From: Burkholderiaceae bacterium
GTDB lineage: Bacteria; Pseudomonadota; Gammaproteobacteria; Burkholderiales; Burkholderiaceae_A
Reading direction: 5' to 3'
DNA length: 64,000 nt
Assembly: GCA_018882795.1 (NCBI GenBank)
Contig: VERJ01000001.1
Span: forward strand, 83,461 to 147,460
In this document: positions 1-8,952 of the stretch, piece by piece
How the letters are laid out: each line of letters begins with the position of its first letter
Position numbering within the stretch: position 1 is the first letter of the stretch
The notes under the pieces: generated by a model
What the model saw: the letters and a program-made list of their open reading frames with translations, nothing else
Databases searched by the model: none
Told to the model about the DNA's origin: nothing
Position numbers and translations under genes: made by a program

Positions 1-1
1 G

Positions 2-7
2 CTCCTT
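2..7 (-). promoter_or_regulatory. Shine-Dalgarno site of a gene starting left of the window
   Basis: The minus strand reads AAGGAG at the very edge of the window, so a gene on the minus strand should start a few bases beyond position 1. From the usual betaproteobacterial order (greA, rlmE, ftsH) this gene is probably ftsH, but no coding sequence of it is present here. Confidence 0.55.
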
Positions 8-57
8 CAAAAAGCGCAAAAGTGAAGCCCGGGGAAATTCCCAAGCGAGTTAGTTGG

Positions 58-86
58 ATTCTATGCCCCAGGAATAGTTTCCTCAA
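58..86 (-). promoter_or_regulatory. Candidate sigma-70 promoter for the gene left of the window
   Basis: On the minus strand TTGAGG (81-86) and TAGAAT (58-63) are separated by exactly 17 bases, a good match to the -35/-10 consensus. It lies between the rlmE stop and the ribosome-binding site at the window edge, so it would give the presumed ftsH its own transcript. Confidence 0.4.
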
Positions 87-113
87 CGACATTTTCCCGC
101 CACTACAACAGGA

Positions 114-141
114 ATGTGGCGCCAAAGCGAGGGTTTTCAAG
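114..141 (-). promoter_or_regulatory. Candidate sigma-32 (heat-shock) promoter
   Basis: The minus strand shows CTTGAAA (135-141), 13 bases, then CGCCACAT (114-121). This resembles the sigma-32 pattern CTTGAAA - 13 to 15 bases - CCCCATNT with two mismatches in the -10 part. ftsH is a classical heat-shock gene in E. coli, which makes the position sensible. It overlaps the 3' end of rlmE. Confidence 0.35.
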
Positions 142-799
142 GGGTCTTTTCCGGCTTTAAACGCCGACCGAGCAGAAAAGTCTCGCTCGACTGGGCGCGC
201 GAGGCGGGCGGCTTGCGGGCCGAAACGGAAACGAAATGTCGCTTGAAGAGTTCCACGAGCTGGCTATAGCCGCTGCCTTGGAAGGCCTTCACCAGGAGCG
301 CGCCCTCGGGTTTGAGGTGCTCCCGGGCGAATTCCAGCGCCAACTCACAGACATGCATCACGCGGGCTGCATCTGCCGATTCCACTCCCGAGAGGTTGGG
401 TGCCATGTCGGAGAGCACAAGATCGACCTTCTGGCCTGCGAGCCGCTCTGCCAAGCCATGGGAGACGGACTCCTCCCGGAAGTCACCCTCTATGAACGCC
501 ACATCGGCGATCGGCTCCATGGGCAGGATATCCAGCGCAATGATCCGGCCATGGACCCGCTTGCCGGAATCGCCCGGCAGCTTCACCGAAAGGATCTCGC
601 GCACGACCTGTGACCAGCTGCCCGGCGCACTGCCGAGGTCCACCACTGTCATGCCAGGTTTGATGAGTTTGTCTTTTTCCTGAATACCCAGGAGCTTGAA
701 GGCCGCCCTCGAACGGTAGCCTCTGGCCTGGGCCTGACGCACATAGGGATCAGTGAGATGCATGTGCATCCACTGAGGATTGAATTTGTTTTTAGCCAA
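137..799 (-). CDS. rlmE: 23S rRNA (uridine-2'-O)-methyltransferase RlmE (FtsJ/RrmJ)
   Basis: This 220-residue protein has the usual length and fold signature of RlmE, which methylates the 2'-O of a conserved uridine (U2552 in E. coli) in the 23S rRNA A-loop using SAM. The SAM-binding motif DLGSAPGSW starts at D54. The catalytic tetrad can be placed as K35, D131 (SDMAPN), K171 (LLVKAF) and E206 (SSETF), matching K-D-K-E of E. coli. The gene follows greA with no gap (greA stops at 800), so the two are probably co-transcribed. The small RNA-binding gene yhbY, often found near this locus in related bacteria, is not seen between them. Confidence 0.97.
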   Translation of the reverse strand: MAKNKFNPQWMHMHLTDPYVRQAQARGYRSRAAFKLLGIQEKDKLIKPGMTVVDLGSAPGSWSQVVREILSVKLPGDSGKRVHGRIIALDILPMEPIADVAFIEGDFREESVSHGLAERLAGQKVDLVLSDMAPNLSGVESADAARVMHVCELALEFAREHLKPEGALLVKAFQGSGYSQLVELFKRHFVSVSARKPPASRAQSSETFLLGRRLKPEKTP

Positions 800-1276
800 T
801 CAGACGTAGCGAACATCCAGGATCTCGACCTGGCGAGCGCCGCCAGGCGCATGCACCACCGCGACATCGCCGACAGATTTTCCGATCAGTGCACGGGCAA
901 TGGGGCTGGAGATCGAGATCTTGTTTTGCTTGAGATCGGCTTCGTCGTCGCCAACGATTTGGTAAGTGTGTTTTGCTTCGGATTCGATCTCAACAAGATC
1001 CACCGTGGTGCCAAACACCACGCGGCCATCCTGCTCGATCTCGGCCGGATCAATGATCTGCGCATTGGCCAGCTTGGCCTCCAGATCGGAGATGCGGCCC
1101 TCGATAAAGCCCTGACGCTCTTTGGCGGCATCGTATTCGGCGTTCTCGGAGAGATCACCCTGGGCACGGGCCTCGGCGATTGCGTTGATCACAGCAGGCC
1201 GTTCCTTGTGCTTGAGACGATTCAACTCTTCTTTCAAGAGTTCAGCGCCGCGGACAGTAAGAGGAGTAATGCTCAT
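800..1276 (-). CDS. greA: Transcription elongation factor GreA
   Basis: At 158 residues this is a full-length GreA, which binds in the secondary channel of RNA polymerase and stimulates cleavage of backtracked transcripts. The N-terminal coiled coil (about residues 10-75) carries the acidic tip GDLSENAEY with D41 and E44, the residues that coordinate the catalytic magnesium. The C-terminal FKBP-like domain ends with [14 protein letters not shown]. It lies 9 bp downstream of carB and directly abuts rlmE, so it is likely part of a carAB-greA-rlmE transcript. Confidence 0.98.
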   Translation of the reverse strand: MSITPLTVRGAELLKEELNRLKHKERPAVINAIAEARAQGDLSENAEYDAAKERQGFIEGRISDLEAKLANAQIIDPAEIEQDGRVVFGTTVDLVEIESEAKHTYQIVGDDEADLKQNKISISSPIARALIGKSVGDVAVVHAPGGARQVEILDVRYV

Positions 1277-1285
1277 GTTCAGCTT

Positions 1286-4200
1286 TCAGTGTATGGTGAT
1301 CTGCCTGTGCATGCTTTGTACATCGATCACGGTGAGCGAGGCATCCAGCAGATGCCGAATACCTTCCACAGCCGCCTTCGCGCCAGCGATCGTGGTGTAA
1401 GTCGTGACCCGGGATGCCAGGGCGGTTGTGCGAATGGAACGCGAATCGGCAATCGCCGAACGTTTTTCTTCCACCGTATTAATCACAAACTGTACATCAC
1501 CATTTTTGATCATGTCCACCACATGGGGCCGGCCCTCGGTCACCTTGTTCACGGTGGCAACCTCAATGCCGGCAGCGGCAATCGCGGCTGCGGTGCCGCG
1601 GGTCGCCAATAGCTTAAAGCCCAGGTCGGAGAGCATCCTGGCGATCTCGACTATGGCGGGCTTATCGCTGTTTTTCACACTGATAAATGCACGGCCCGAT
1701 GTGGGCAGCCGAACGCCCGCACCCAACTGAGACTTCACAAAGGCCTCGGCGAAGGTATCGCCCACGCCCATCACCTCGCCGGTGGACTTCATTTCCGGGC
1801 CAAGAATGGTATCCACGCCCGGGAATTTCACGAAGGGAAATACCGCCTCTTTGACGGAGTAATACGGCGGATTGATCTCGGCACCAATGGCCTGGTCATC
1901 AAGCGAGCGGCCCAGCATGGCCCGCGCAGCGACCTTGGCCAGCGGAATGCCAGTGGCTTTGGACACATAAGGCACGGTGCGCGATGCACGCGGATTGACC
2001 TCCAGAACAAACACATTGCCGTTCTGAATCGCAAACTGCACGTTCATGAGGCCCACGACGTTGAGCGCCCGGGACATGAGGGCTGTTTGGCGCTTGAGCT
2101 CTTCAATCATTGCCGGGGCAAGGGAATACGGGGGCAGACTGCAGGCAGAGTCGCCCGAATGCACGCCCGCCTGCTCGATGTGTTCCATGACCCCACCAAT
2201 AAAGACACGTTTGCCATCTGACAAACAATCGACATCGACCTCGATAGCGTCATTTAAGAAGCGGTCCAGCAACACTGGGGAATCATTCGATACCTTGACG
2301 GCCTCACGCATGTAGCGCTCGAGATCCCGCTGCTCATGCACGATCTCCATGGCCCGGCCGCCCAGCACATAGCTGGGCCGTACCACCAGCGGGTAACCGA
2401 TTTCCGTGGCCAGACGAATGGCCTCTTCTTCGGTACGCGCAGTCCGGTTAGGCGGCTGGCGGAGTTCCAGCTTCATGAGCAGTTTCTGGAAACGCTCGCG
2501 GTCTTCAGCAATATCAATCGATTCGGGCGAGGTGCCCACAATCGGCACACCCGCAGCCTCCAGCGACTTGGCCAGTTTCAACGGTGTTTGACCACCATAT
2601 TGAACAATCACGCCAATAGGTTTTTCTTTATCGACGATCTCCAGTACGTCTTCCAGAGTGAGCGGCTCGAAATAGAGCCGATCCGAAGTGTCGTAATCAG
2701 TGGAAACGGTTTCCGGATTGCAGTTGACCATGATGGTCTCAAAACCATCTTCGCGCAGGGCCATGGCCGCATGCACACAGCAGTAATCAAACTCAATACC
2801 CTGGCCGATGCGGTTGGGACCACCACCCAGCACAATCACTTTTTTGCGATCAGAGGGATTGGCCTCGCATTCCTCTTCATAGGTTGAATAGAAATACGAT
2901 GTCGATGTCGAAAATTCTGCAGCACAGGTGTCCACCCGCTTATAGACCGGACGCACATTGAGCGCATGGCGTAGCTTACGCACCTCGCCCTCGGTGGTAT
3001 CCAGTAGGTAAGCCAGGCGGCGATCAGAGAATCCCTTGCGCTTCAGTGTGCGCAGTGAATCAGCATCCAGATCTGCGATGGTCATCTTGTCGAGCTCAAG
3101 CTCAATATCGATGATCTCTTTGATCTGGACCAGGAACCAGGGATCGATCTTGGTCAGGCCATGCACCTCTTCGACCGAGAAGCCCTGGGCAAATGCATCG
3201 CCCACGTACCAAATGCGCTCCGGGCCCGGCTCACCGAGTTCTTCCTCAATCCGTTCGCGATCGGTGGTCTTCTGATTCATGCCGTCTACACCAACTTCCA
3301 GACCACGCAGAGCCTTTTGGAAAGACTCTTGAAATGTGCGGCCCATGGCCATGACCTCGCCCACCGATTTCATCTGGGTGGTGAGATGAGCATCGGCCAT
3401 CGGGAATTTTTCAAAGGCGAAACGCGGCACCTTGGTGACGACATAGTCGATGGTGGGCTCAAAGGAAGCCGGGGTGGCGCCACCGGTGATGTCGTTTTTC
3501 AGTTCATCCAGGGTGTAGCCCACGGCCAGCTTGGCGGCCACTTTGGCAATAGGAAAGCCCGTGGCCTTGGATGCAAGCGCAGAAGATCGCGACACACGCG
3601 GATTCATCTCGATCACAATCAGTCGACCATTGGCAGGGTTGACCGCGAACTGTACGTTCGATCCACCGGTATCCACACCGATCTCCCGCAGGATGGCAAT
3701 CGAGGCATCCCGCATGACCTGGTATTCCTTATCGGTCAGCGTTTGCGCAGGCGCAACAGTGATGGAATCCCCGGTGTGAATGCCCATCGGGTCCAGGTTC
3801 TCAATCGAGCAGACGATGATGCAGTTATCCGCGCGATCGCGAACCACTTCCATCTCGTATTCTTTCCAGCCGATCAGCGATTCTTCAATGAGCAATTCAT
3901 TGGTGGGGGAGGCCTCAATCCCGCGCTTACAAATGGTTTCAAACTCTTCGGCGTTATAGGCAATACCGCCGCCGGTGCCGCCGAGTGTGAAACTGGGCCG
4001 AATCACCAAAGGAAAGCCGCTGCCACCCGTGATGGCGCCAATCTGTTTTTGTACCGCCCAGGCTTCTTCCAAGGTATGGGCAATGCCCGACTTGGCCGAA
4101 TCCAGGCCGATCTTGGTCATCGCATCTTTAAACTTCAGGCGGTCTTCGGCCTTTTCAATTGCCTCTTCCTTGGCGCCGATCAGCTCGACCTTGAACTTAT

Positions 4201-4525
4201 CAAGCACGCCTTCACGGTGCAGATCCAGGGCACAGTTGAGCGCCGTCTGGCCGCCCATGGTGGGCAGCAGGGCATCGGGTTTTTCTTTCTCAATAATCTT
4301 GGCAACGGTCTGCCAGGTGATCGGCTCAATATAGGTGACATCGGCCGTTTCCGGATCGGTCATGATCGTCGCCGGGTTGCTATTGACCAGAATAACTTTG
4401 TAGCCCTCTTCTTTGAGGGCCTTGCAGGCCTGGGCGCCGGAGTAATCGAATTCACAGGCCTGGCCGATCACGATCGGTCCCGCGCCGATGATCAGAATGC
4501 TGTTGATATCAGTACGCTTAGGCAT
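1286..4525 (-). CDS. carB: Carbamoyl-phosphate synthase large subunit CarB
   Basis: The 1079-residue protein has the full two-fold CarB architecture. An N-terminal ATP-grasp half (about 1-400) makes carboxyphosphate and phosphorylates carbamate precursors from ammonia supplied by CarA. An oligomerisation segment follows (about 400-550), then the second ATP-grasp half (about 550-935), which phosphorylates carbamate. The C-terminal MGS-like allosteric domain (about 940-1079) binds regulators such as UMP and ornithine in E. coli. Motifs such as [17 protein letters not shown] near the N-terminus and [16 protein letters not shown] at the start of the second half are plain. The start ATG overlaps the carA stop by 8 bases, which indicates translational coupling. 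Product feeds pyrimidine and arginine synthesis. Confidence 0.99.
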   Translation of the reverse strand: MPKRTDINSILIIGAGPIVIGQACEFDYSGAQACKALKEEGYKVILVNSNPATIMTDPETADVTYIEPITWQTVAKIIEKEKPDALLPTMGGQTALNCALDLHREGVLDKFKVELIGAKEEAIEKAEDRLKFKDAMTKIGLDSAKSGIAHTLEEAWAVQKQIGAITGGSGFPLVIRPSFTLGGTGGGIAYNAEEFETICKRGIEASPTNELLIEESLIGWKEYEMEVVRDRADNCIIVCSIENLDPMGIHTGDSITVAPAQTLTDKEYQVMRDASIAILREIGVDTGGSNVQFAVNPANGRLIVIEMNPRVSRSSALASKATGFPIAKVAAKLAVGYTLDELKNDITGGATPASFEPTIDYVVTKVPRFAFEKFPMADAHLTTQMKSVGEVMAMGRTFQESFQKALRGLEVGVDGMNQKTTDRERIEEELGEPGPERIWYVGDAFAQGFSVEEVHGLTKIDPWFLVQIKEIIDIELELDKMTIADLDADSLRTLKRKGFSDRRLAYLLDTTEGEVRKLRHALNVRPVYKRVDTCAAEFSTSTSYFYSTYEEECEANPSDRKKVIVLGGGPNRIGQGIEFDYCCVHAAMALREDGFETIMVNCNPETVSTDYDTSDRLYFEPLTLEDVLEIVDKEKPIGVIVQYGGQTPLKLAKSLEAAGVPIVGTSPESIDIAEDRERFQKLLMKLELRQPPNRTARTEEEAIRLATEIGYPLVVRPSYVLGGRAMEIVHEQRDLERYMREAVKVSNDSPVLLDRFLNDAIEVDVDCLSDGKRVFIGGVMEHIEQAGVHSGDSACSLPPYSLAPAMIEELKRQTALMSRALNVVGLMNVQFAIQNGNVFVLEVNPRASRTVPYVSKATGIPLAKVAARAMLGRSLDDQAIGAEINPPYYSVKEAVFPFVKFPGVDTILGPEMKSTGEVMGVGDTFAEAFVKSQLGAGVRLPTSGRAFISVKNSDKPAIVEIARMLSDLGFKLLATRGTAAAIAAAGIEVATVNKVTEGRPHVVDMIKNGDVQFVINTVEEKRSAIADSRSIRTTALASRVTTYTTIAGAKAAVEGIRHLLDASLTVIDVQSMHRQITIH

Positions 4526-5687
4526 GACCGGCCCCGCGATGCTGTGACATCAGTGTGATGAAACGATCAAACAGCGGCCCGATATCGTGGGGACCGGGAC
4601 TGGCCTCGGGGTGGCCCTGAAAACAAAACGCCGGTGTATCGGTGCGCTCAAGGCCCTGAATGGATTGATCGAAGAGCGAGACATGGGTGACCCGCATGTT
4701 CTTCGTCAGTGACGCTGCGTCCACTGCAAACCCGTGGTTTTGCGATGTGATGAACACCCGTTTGGAATCAAGATCCTGCACGGGATGGTTAGCACCATGG
4801 TGGCCGAATTTCATTTTCAAGGTTTTGGCCCCCGATGCCAGGGCCATGATCTGGTGACCCAGGCAGATGCCGAACACAGGAAGCTTTTTCTCCATCGCTT
4901 GAGCCACCGCCCGGATAGCGTAATCGCAGGGTTGAGGATCGCCGGGACCATTGGAGAGAAACACGCCATCCGGTTTGAGCGCTTCGATATCTGAAAAGGC
5001 AGTCTGTGCAGGCATCACCGTGATCTTGCAGCCACGATCAGCCAGCATGCGCAGAATGTTGTGCTTGACACCAAAATCCAGCGCCACCACATGAAACTGC
5101 GAGGCAGCAATCTGACTGTGGCCCTTGCCCAGGACCCAAGAGCCCTCGGTCCAGACATAGGGTTTGGTGGTGGAGACCACCTTGGCCAGATCCATACCAA
5201 CCAGGCCAGGGAACCCCTTTGCGGCAGCAATGGCTTTGTCGGCATCCAGTGATTCGCCTGGGGCGCCCGCCAGCAATGCGCCGTTCTGCGCGCCCTTTTC
5301 GCGCAAGATGCGCGTGAGCCGCCGGGTATCGATGCCCGCAATGCCCACCACGCCTGCGCGCTTGAGCGACTCAGACAGGCTCTGCTCGGAACGGAAATTG
5401 GAGACAACCTGCGACAGATCACGAATGATCAGGCCTGCAGCGTGAATCTGAGAGGACTCTGCATCTTCAGCATTCATGCCGACATTGCCGATGTGCGGAT
5501 AGGTCAGCGTGACGATTTGGCGGCAATAGCTCGGGTCGGTCAGGATTTCCTGGTAACCGGTCATTGCGGTGTTGAAAACGACCTCGCCACCCGATAGGCC
5601 GACAGCGCCAATGGATTGGCCTTTGAAGAGCGTGCCGTCGGCAAGCGCAAGCAATGCCTCCGCCACGTGTGGAGACTGGCGAAACAA
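4518..5687 (-). CDS. carA: Carbamoyl-phosphate synthase small subunit CarA
   Basis: This 389-residue glutaminase subunit hydrolyses glutamine and channels ammonia to CarB. The N-terminal CPSase_sm domain spans about 8-140. The class I amidotransferase domain spans about 198-380 with nucleophile C275 in GICLGHQ and catalytic H359 and E361 in GHPEAS. The predicted start is TTG at 5687. It is supported by GGGAG eight bases upstream and by a TATAAT -10 box about 26 bases upstream. A GTG at 5666 is an alternative. It is the first gene of the carAB(-greA-rlmE) unit and overlaps carB by 8 bases. Confidence 0.98.
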   Translation of the reverse strand: MFRQSPHVAEALLALADGTLFKGQSIGAVGLSGGEVVFNTAMTGYQEILTDPSYCRQIVTLTYPHIGNVGMNAEDAESSQIHAAGLIIRDLSQVVSNFRSEQSLSESLKRAGVVGIAGIDTRRLTRILREKGAQNGALLAGAPGESLDADKAIAAAKGFPGLVGMDLAKVVSTTKPYVWTEGSWVLGKGHSQIAASQFHVVALDFGVKHNILRMLADRGCKITVMPAQTAFSDIEALKPDGVFLSNGPGDPQPCDYAIRAVAQAMEKKLPVFGICLGHQIMALASGAKTLKMKFGHHGANHPVQDLDSKRVFITSQNHGFAVDAASLTKNMRVTHVSLFDQSIQGLERTDTPAFCFQGHPEASPGPHDIGPLFDRFITLMSQHRGAGHA

Positions 5688-5712
5688 GAAATTTACTCCC
5701 GGAATTTTTGCA

Positions 5713-5741
5713 ATTATAAGGCCGAAAGCCGGGTTTCCGAA
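5713..5741 (-). promoter_or_regulatory. Candidate sigma-70 promoter of carA
   Basis: A perfect TATAAT lies on the minus strand at 5713-5718 in the short gap upstream of carA. The -35 region at the expected 17-base distance (TTCGGA, 5736-5741) is weak, so an activator or extended contacts may be needed. Transcription would start near 5706 and leave a leader of under 20 bases. Confidence 0.5.
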
Positions 5742-5747
5742 ATCGGT

Positions 5748-6125
5748 TCAGCCAGCGCCAGAGGCGAATACCGTCAGAGTCGTAATCAGGCCTGCAAGCC
5801 AGGCCAGGCTACGCAACGAAGACTTGTCTGCGACATAAAACGCCACATACAGGATGCGGGCCACAACAAAAAAGATTGCCAGGCTATCGAGTTTCCCGGG
5901 GTCAGCTTTGTTGAACATCGCCATGGTCATGGCAATACCAAACCAAATGAAGGCCTCCCAGCAGTTGGCCTGGGCCGCATTGGCACGACGTCGAAATCCC
6001 TCCTGCCGGGCCAGCCATTCGCGGGGGGCGCGGTTGTCGTAATCTGAGGCGCCCCACTTTGAGATCCCTGCGCACACGATCGGCATCAGCCCCGTGATCA
6101 TCAGGCACCACATTGCAATGGTCAT
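5748..6125 (-). CDS. MAPEG-family-like small membrane protein
   Basis: The 125-residue protein has about four hydrophobic segments (near 2-22, 55-72, 82-98 and 105-122) separated by a basic loop, [16 protein letters not shown], that fits the MAPEG family (membrane-associated proteins in eicosanoid and glutathione metabolism). Bacterial members are small inner-membrane proteins whose substrates are mostly unknown, so no reaction is assigned. Its start overlaps the recR stop by four bases (ATGA), so it is probably translated from the dnaX-ybaB-recR transcript. The coupling looks positional rather than functional. Confidence 0.8.
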   Translation of the reverse strand: MTIAMWCLMITGLMPIVCAGISKWGASDYDNRAPREWLARQEGFRRRANAAQANCWEAFIWFGIAMTMAMFNKADPGKLDSLAIFFVVARILYVAFYVADKSSLRSLAWLAGLITTLTVFASGAG

Positions 6126-6742
6126 AGTTTTCTCCGCTCTCTGACCGCCTGGGCAATTGTGCCCAGGTCGATGTATTCCAGTTCGCCGCCCACAGGCACA
6201 CCGCGCGCAAGGCGCGAGACTCTTTTCTGCTCGTATAAGCCCTTGGATTTGAGCAGGCTTTCAATCGCGTGGGCAGTGGCCTCACCTTCAGGCGTGAAGT
6301 TGGTGGCAATCACCACCTCTTTGACTTCATCACTGGTCACCCGCGCCACCAGCCGATCCAAGTGGATTTCGCGTGGGCCAATGCCATCCAACGGCGAGAT
6401 CCTGCCCATGAGTACGAAATACAGGCCACGCCAGGCATGGCTCTGCTCCACTGCCAACAAATCAGAGGGCGACTCCACCACGCAGAGCTGACTGCGATCA
6501 CGACCCTGATCGGCACAGACCTGGCAGAGCTCATCCTCGGTAAACGTGTTGCATTCCCGACAATGGCGAATTGCAGCGACGGCATGCAAGAGTGACTGGC
6601 CCAGAATCTCTGCGCCGGATGGATCATGCTGCAAGAGATGCATGGCCATGCGCTGTGCGGTCTTGGGTCCAACACCAGGCAATCGCCGCAGGGCCTCGGT
6701 CAGCGCATCGAGCGCATGCGGCGTGACAGGGAGCGTTTTCAC
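6122..6742 (-). CDS. recR: Recombination mediator protein RecR
   Basis: At 206 residues this is a standard RecR, which forms a DNA-encircling ring and with RecO and RecF loads RecA at single-strand gaps. The N-terminal helix-hairpin-helix ([14 protein letters not shown], about 20-33) binds DNA. A four-cysteine zinc site is present at C61, C64, C73 and C76. The Toprim domain follows with E90 in VVESPSDL and the segment SPLDGIGP. The gene sits 10 bp downstream of ybaB in the conserved dnaX-ybaB-recR cluster. Confidence 0.98.
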   Translation of the reverse strand: MKTLPVTPHALDALTEALRRLPGVGPKTAQRMAMHLLQHDPSGAEILGQSLLHAVAAIRHCRECNTFTEDELCQVCADQGRDRSQLCVVESPSDLLAVEQSHAWRGLYFVLMGRISPLDGIGPREIHLDRLVARVTSDEVKEVVIATNFTPEGEATAHAIESLLKSKGLYEQKRVSRLARGVPVGGELEYIDLGTIAQAVRERRKL

Positions 6743-6752
6743 ACCAAGGGAA

Positions 6753-7085
6753 TCAGAAGAGTTTCATCCCGGGCGGCAGAGGTAGTCCCGCAGTGACTGC
6801 CGACATGCGCTGCTGCGCAAGCGCCTCGGCCTTGGTGGCCGCATCATTAAACGCTTCCACCAGAAGATCCTGCAAGGTCTCGCGATCATCGGCATCTGCC
6901 GACATCAGGCTCGGATCAATGGAGACCGATTTCAACTGGTTCTTGCAGGTCATGGTGAGCTTGACCAGTCCCGCACCGGATTGGCCCTCTACCATCTCAT
7001 TGGCAAGACTATCCTGCACCTGTTTCATCTTTTCCTGCATCTGCTGCGCCTGGCGCATGAGGCCTGCAATTTGGCCTTTCATCAT
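6753..7085 (-). CDS. ybaB: Nucleoid-associated protein, YbaB/EbfC family
   Basis: The 110-residue protein matches the YbaB/EbfC family: an N-terminal helix rich in Met and Gln ([15 protein letters not shown]) is followed by a small beta-sheet and a long C-terminal helix ending in the typical LPPGMKLF. Family members are dimeric DNA-binding proteins that coat the nucleoid. The start codon overlaps the dnaX stop by four bases, and recR follows after 10 bp, which is the widely conserved arrangement. Confidence 0.96.
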   Translation of the reverse strand: MMKGQIAGLMRQAQQMQEKMKQVQDSLANEMVEGQSGAGLVKLTMTCKNQLKSVSIDPSLMSADADDRETLQDLLVEAFNDAATKAEALAQQRMSAVTAGLPLPPGMKLF

Positions 7086-8776
7086 GATGGGCTTCCTTTC
7101 CTGGTTGCACGAATCGAACCCGGCACAATCTTGCCGCCAAAATCCTGCAAGATGGACTGCACAACGGGATCGGATTGAATTTTGGCCTCTGCCTGTGCCT
7201 GAGCCTGGGCTGCTGCATCCGCATCCTCTGCTGCTGCCGTGAGCGAATCGGTATCACCCAGTTCCACCTCAATGCGGCAGGGCTTACGAAAATGACTGGT
7301 CAGCGCATCCTGGGCCTTGGCAACCACCGCCGTTTCAGTGAGTGCGGGGATGGCGACACGAAACCTGCAATTCACACTGCGGCCCGCATCTTCAAAAGAC
7401 AATAGTTTTGCCTGCTGCACAAACTGCCGGGCAAGGCCGGATACCGCGAGAGCACGTGACACCGTTGGCCACTGCTCGGGAGTAAGTGAGGCTGCAGGGG
7501 CGGCTGCGGGGGCGGCGGGAGCATCATCTCGCGGGCCAGGGGCCCGTGGCGATCCGACAGGGTTATGGATTGCTTCGCCTGCAGCACGCAATGAGGATGG
7601 GGGTTTGGCGCGCAACGACGGTTGCGCATTGGGGCGTGATGATGGCATCGACACCCTGTCGTCTTGAGGGCCAGAGGCCCGTGGGGATCCACCCGGCTGA
7701 AACGCAAAGAGCCGCAGCAGGGTCATCTCCAGACCCGTGCGCTCATCCGGCGCCAAGGAGAGATCGCGCCTTCCAAGCACCACGATTTGATAATTGAGTT
7801 GCAGCAGTTCGGCCGACATCTTTTCGGCCAATAGGGCCACCGTCTGCGTGGGATCTTCGTGGGTTTCAATTTTCAGTGTCGATAAGGCGGCGGCCTGATG
7901 AAACCACTTGGCCATCTCCGCGAGCAGGGCATCAGCAGAGCCACCGGCTGAGAGCAATTCCTCCAGGGTGGTAAAGGCCGCCACAGGCTGGTGGTCGGCG
8001 ATTTCTCGCAACAGGCGCGCCAGCAACTCACGCTGTACCAGTCCCAGCATCGACTGCACTGCGGATTCGGTCACACGACCCGCACCATAGGCAATTGCCT
8101 GATCGGTTAATGACAAGCTATCGCGCACGCTGCCCTGGGCCGCGGCAGCAAGCCATGAGAGCGCCACAGGCTCGGCCTCAATGCCTTCCTGCTCCAGTAC
8201 CCATTTCAGATGCTGCTCCAACGTATCAGGCGGCACATTTTTCAAATTGAACTGTAAGCACCGCGAAAGCACAGTCACTGGAATCTGCTGCGGATCGGTG
8301 GTCGCCAACAGAAACTTCACATCGGGTGGGGGCTCTTCCAGTGTCTTGAGCATGGCGTTAAACGCATGCTTAGAGAGCATGTGGACTTCATCGATCACAT
8401 AGACTTTGAAGCGGCCTGCTGTGGGTGCGAACTGGGCCTGCTCCAGCAGTTGTTGGATCTCACCCACACCACGATTGGAAGCAGCATCGATCTCGATGTA
8501 ATCCACAAACCGGCCACCATCAATCTGGTTACAGGCACTGCAGACCCCACAGGGGTTGCTGCTGATGCCCTGCTCACAATTCAGGGCCTTGGCGATGATG
8601 CGGGCCAGGGTTGTTTTCCCTGTGCCACGTGTTCCGGTCAAAAGGTAGGCATGATGCAGCCGCTTTGCATCCAACGCATGCGCGAGCGCCTTGACCACAT
8701 GATCCTGGCCCACGACCTGCTGAAAATGTTTTGGCCGCCATTTGCGCGCCAACACCACGGGCACAGACTGAGACAT
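7082..8776 (-). CDS. dnaX: DNA polymerase III subunit gamma/tau (DnaX)
   Basis: This is the clamp-loader ATPase of about 564 residues. From the chosen ATG the Walker A motif GTRGTGKT is at 48-55, a four-cysteine zinc module at about C67, C76, C79 and C82, Walker B DEVH at about 129-132, and an LSRC sensor near 188. A Pro/Ala/Ser-rich linker follows (about 370-450), then a tau-type C-terminal domain. The reading frame extends upstream to 8830, but that ATG directly abuts the SRP RNA and has no ribosome-binding site. The ATG at 8776, preceded by GGCAGG, gives the usual short N-terminus before LARKWRPK. No A-rich slippery site for making gamma by frameshifting was found. The linker contains a repeat-derived insertion (see findings). 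Confidence 0.96.
   Translation of the reverse strand: MSQSVPVVLARKWRPKHFQQVVGQDHVVKALAHALDAKRLHHAYLLTGTRGTGKTTLARIIAKALNCEQGISSNPCGVCSACNQIDGGRFVDYIEIDAASNRGVGEIQQLLEQAQFAPTAGRFKVYVIDEVHMLSKHAFNAMLKTLEEPPPDVKFLLATTDPQQIPVTVLSRCLQFNLKNVPPDTLEQHLKWVLEQEGIEAEPVALSWLAAAAQGSVRDSLSLTDQAIAYGAGRVTESAVQSMLGLVQRELLARLLREIADHQPVAAFTTLEELLSAGGSADALLAEMAKWFHQAAALSTLKIETHEDPTQTVALLAEKMSAELLQLNYQIVVLGRRDLSLAPDERTGLEMTLLRLFAFQPGGSPRASGPQDDRVSMPSSRPNAQPSLRAKPPSSLRAAGEAIHNPVGSPRAPGPRDDAPAAPAAAPAASLTPEQWPTVSRALAVSGLARQFVQQAKLLSFEDAGRSVNCRFRVAIPALTETAVVAKAQDALTSHFRKPCRIEVELGDTDSLTAAAEDADAAAQAQAQAEAKIQSDPVVQSILQDFGGKIVPGSIRATRKGSPS
7538..7690. repeat. Near-duplicate segments in the dnaX linker
   Basis: Two similar stretches (around 7538-7558 and 7668-7688) share the pattern GGGCCAG-GGCCCGTGG-GATCC about 130 bp apart. 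They encode [11 protein letters not shown] and [11 protein letters not shown]. The DNA between them (7560-7665) resembles a small dispersed intergenic repeat that happens to be read through in frame. It adds low-complexity residues to the non-conserved tau linker without disturbing the conserved domains. Confidence 0.5.
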
Positions 8777-8835
8777 CGGATTGGCCTGCCCCGGCGGCAA
8801 TTCTTCAGCGGAAAACAAAGCATCGGTCATAGGAT

Positions 8836-8952
8836 GGTGGGCGGCCTTAAAGTGGGGGCGAGCCGGACCCCCGGCACTTGAGAAATTCAGCCTTGGCTGC
8901 TTCGTTCCCGACCTGACCAGGTATGCCGACTCCCAATGCGGGGCGGCCCGCC
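8836..8952 (-). ncRNA. ffs: Signal recognition particle 4.5S RNA
   Basis: The minus strand between addA and dnaX contains the hallmark SRP domain IV loop: ACCTGGTCAGGTCGGGAACG followed by AAGCAGCCAAGG, the most conserved part of bacterial 4.5S RNA. The ends, GGCGGGCCGCCCC and GGCCGCCCACC, can pair to close the long hairpin, giving about 117 nt. The RNA scaffolds Ffh for co-translational membrane targeting. Exact ends are inferred from the outer stem. Its 3' end lies only a few bases from the longest dnaX reading frame. Confidence 0.93.

Noticed and set aside
758-4558. Long plus-strand frames (284 and 465 codons) opposite greA and carB
   Set aside because: They are antisense to highly conserved carB/greA codons, show no protein-family features and arise from codon bias in GC-rich genes.
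7082-8776. Programmed frameshift in dnaX for making gamma
   Set aside because: No A-AAA-AAG-like slippery run followed by a stem was found near the end of the clamp-loader domains.
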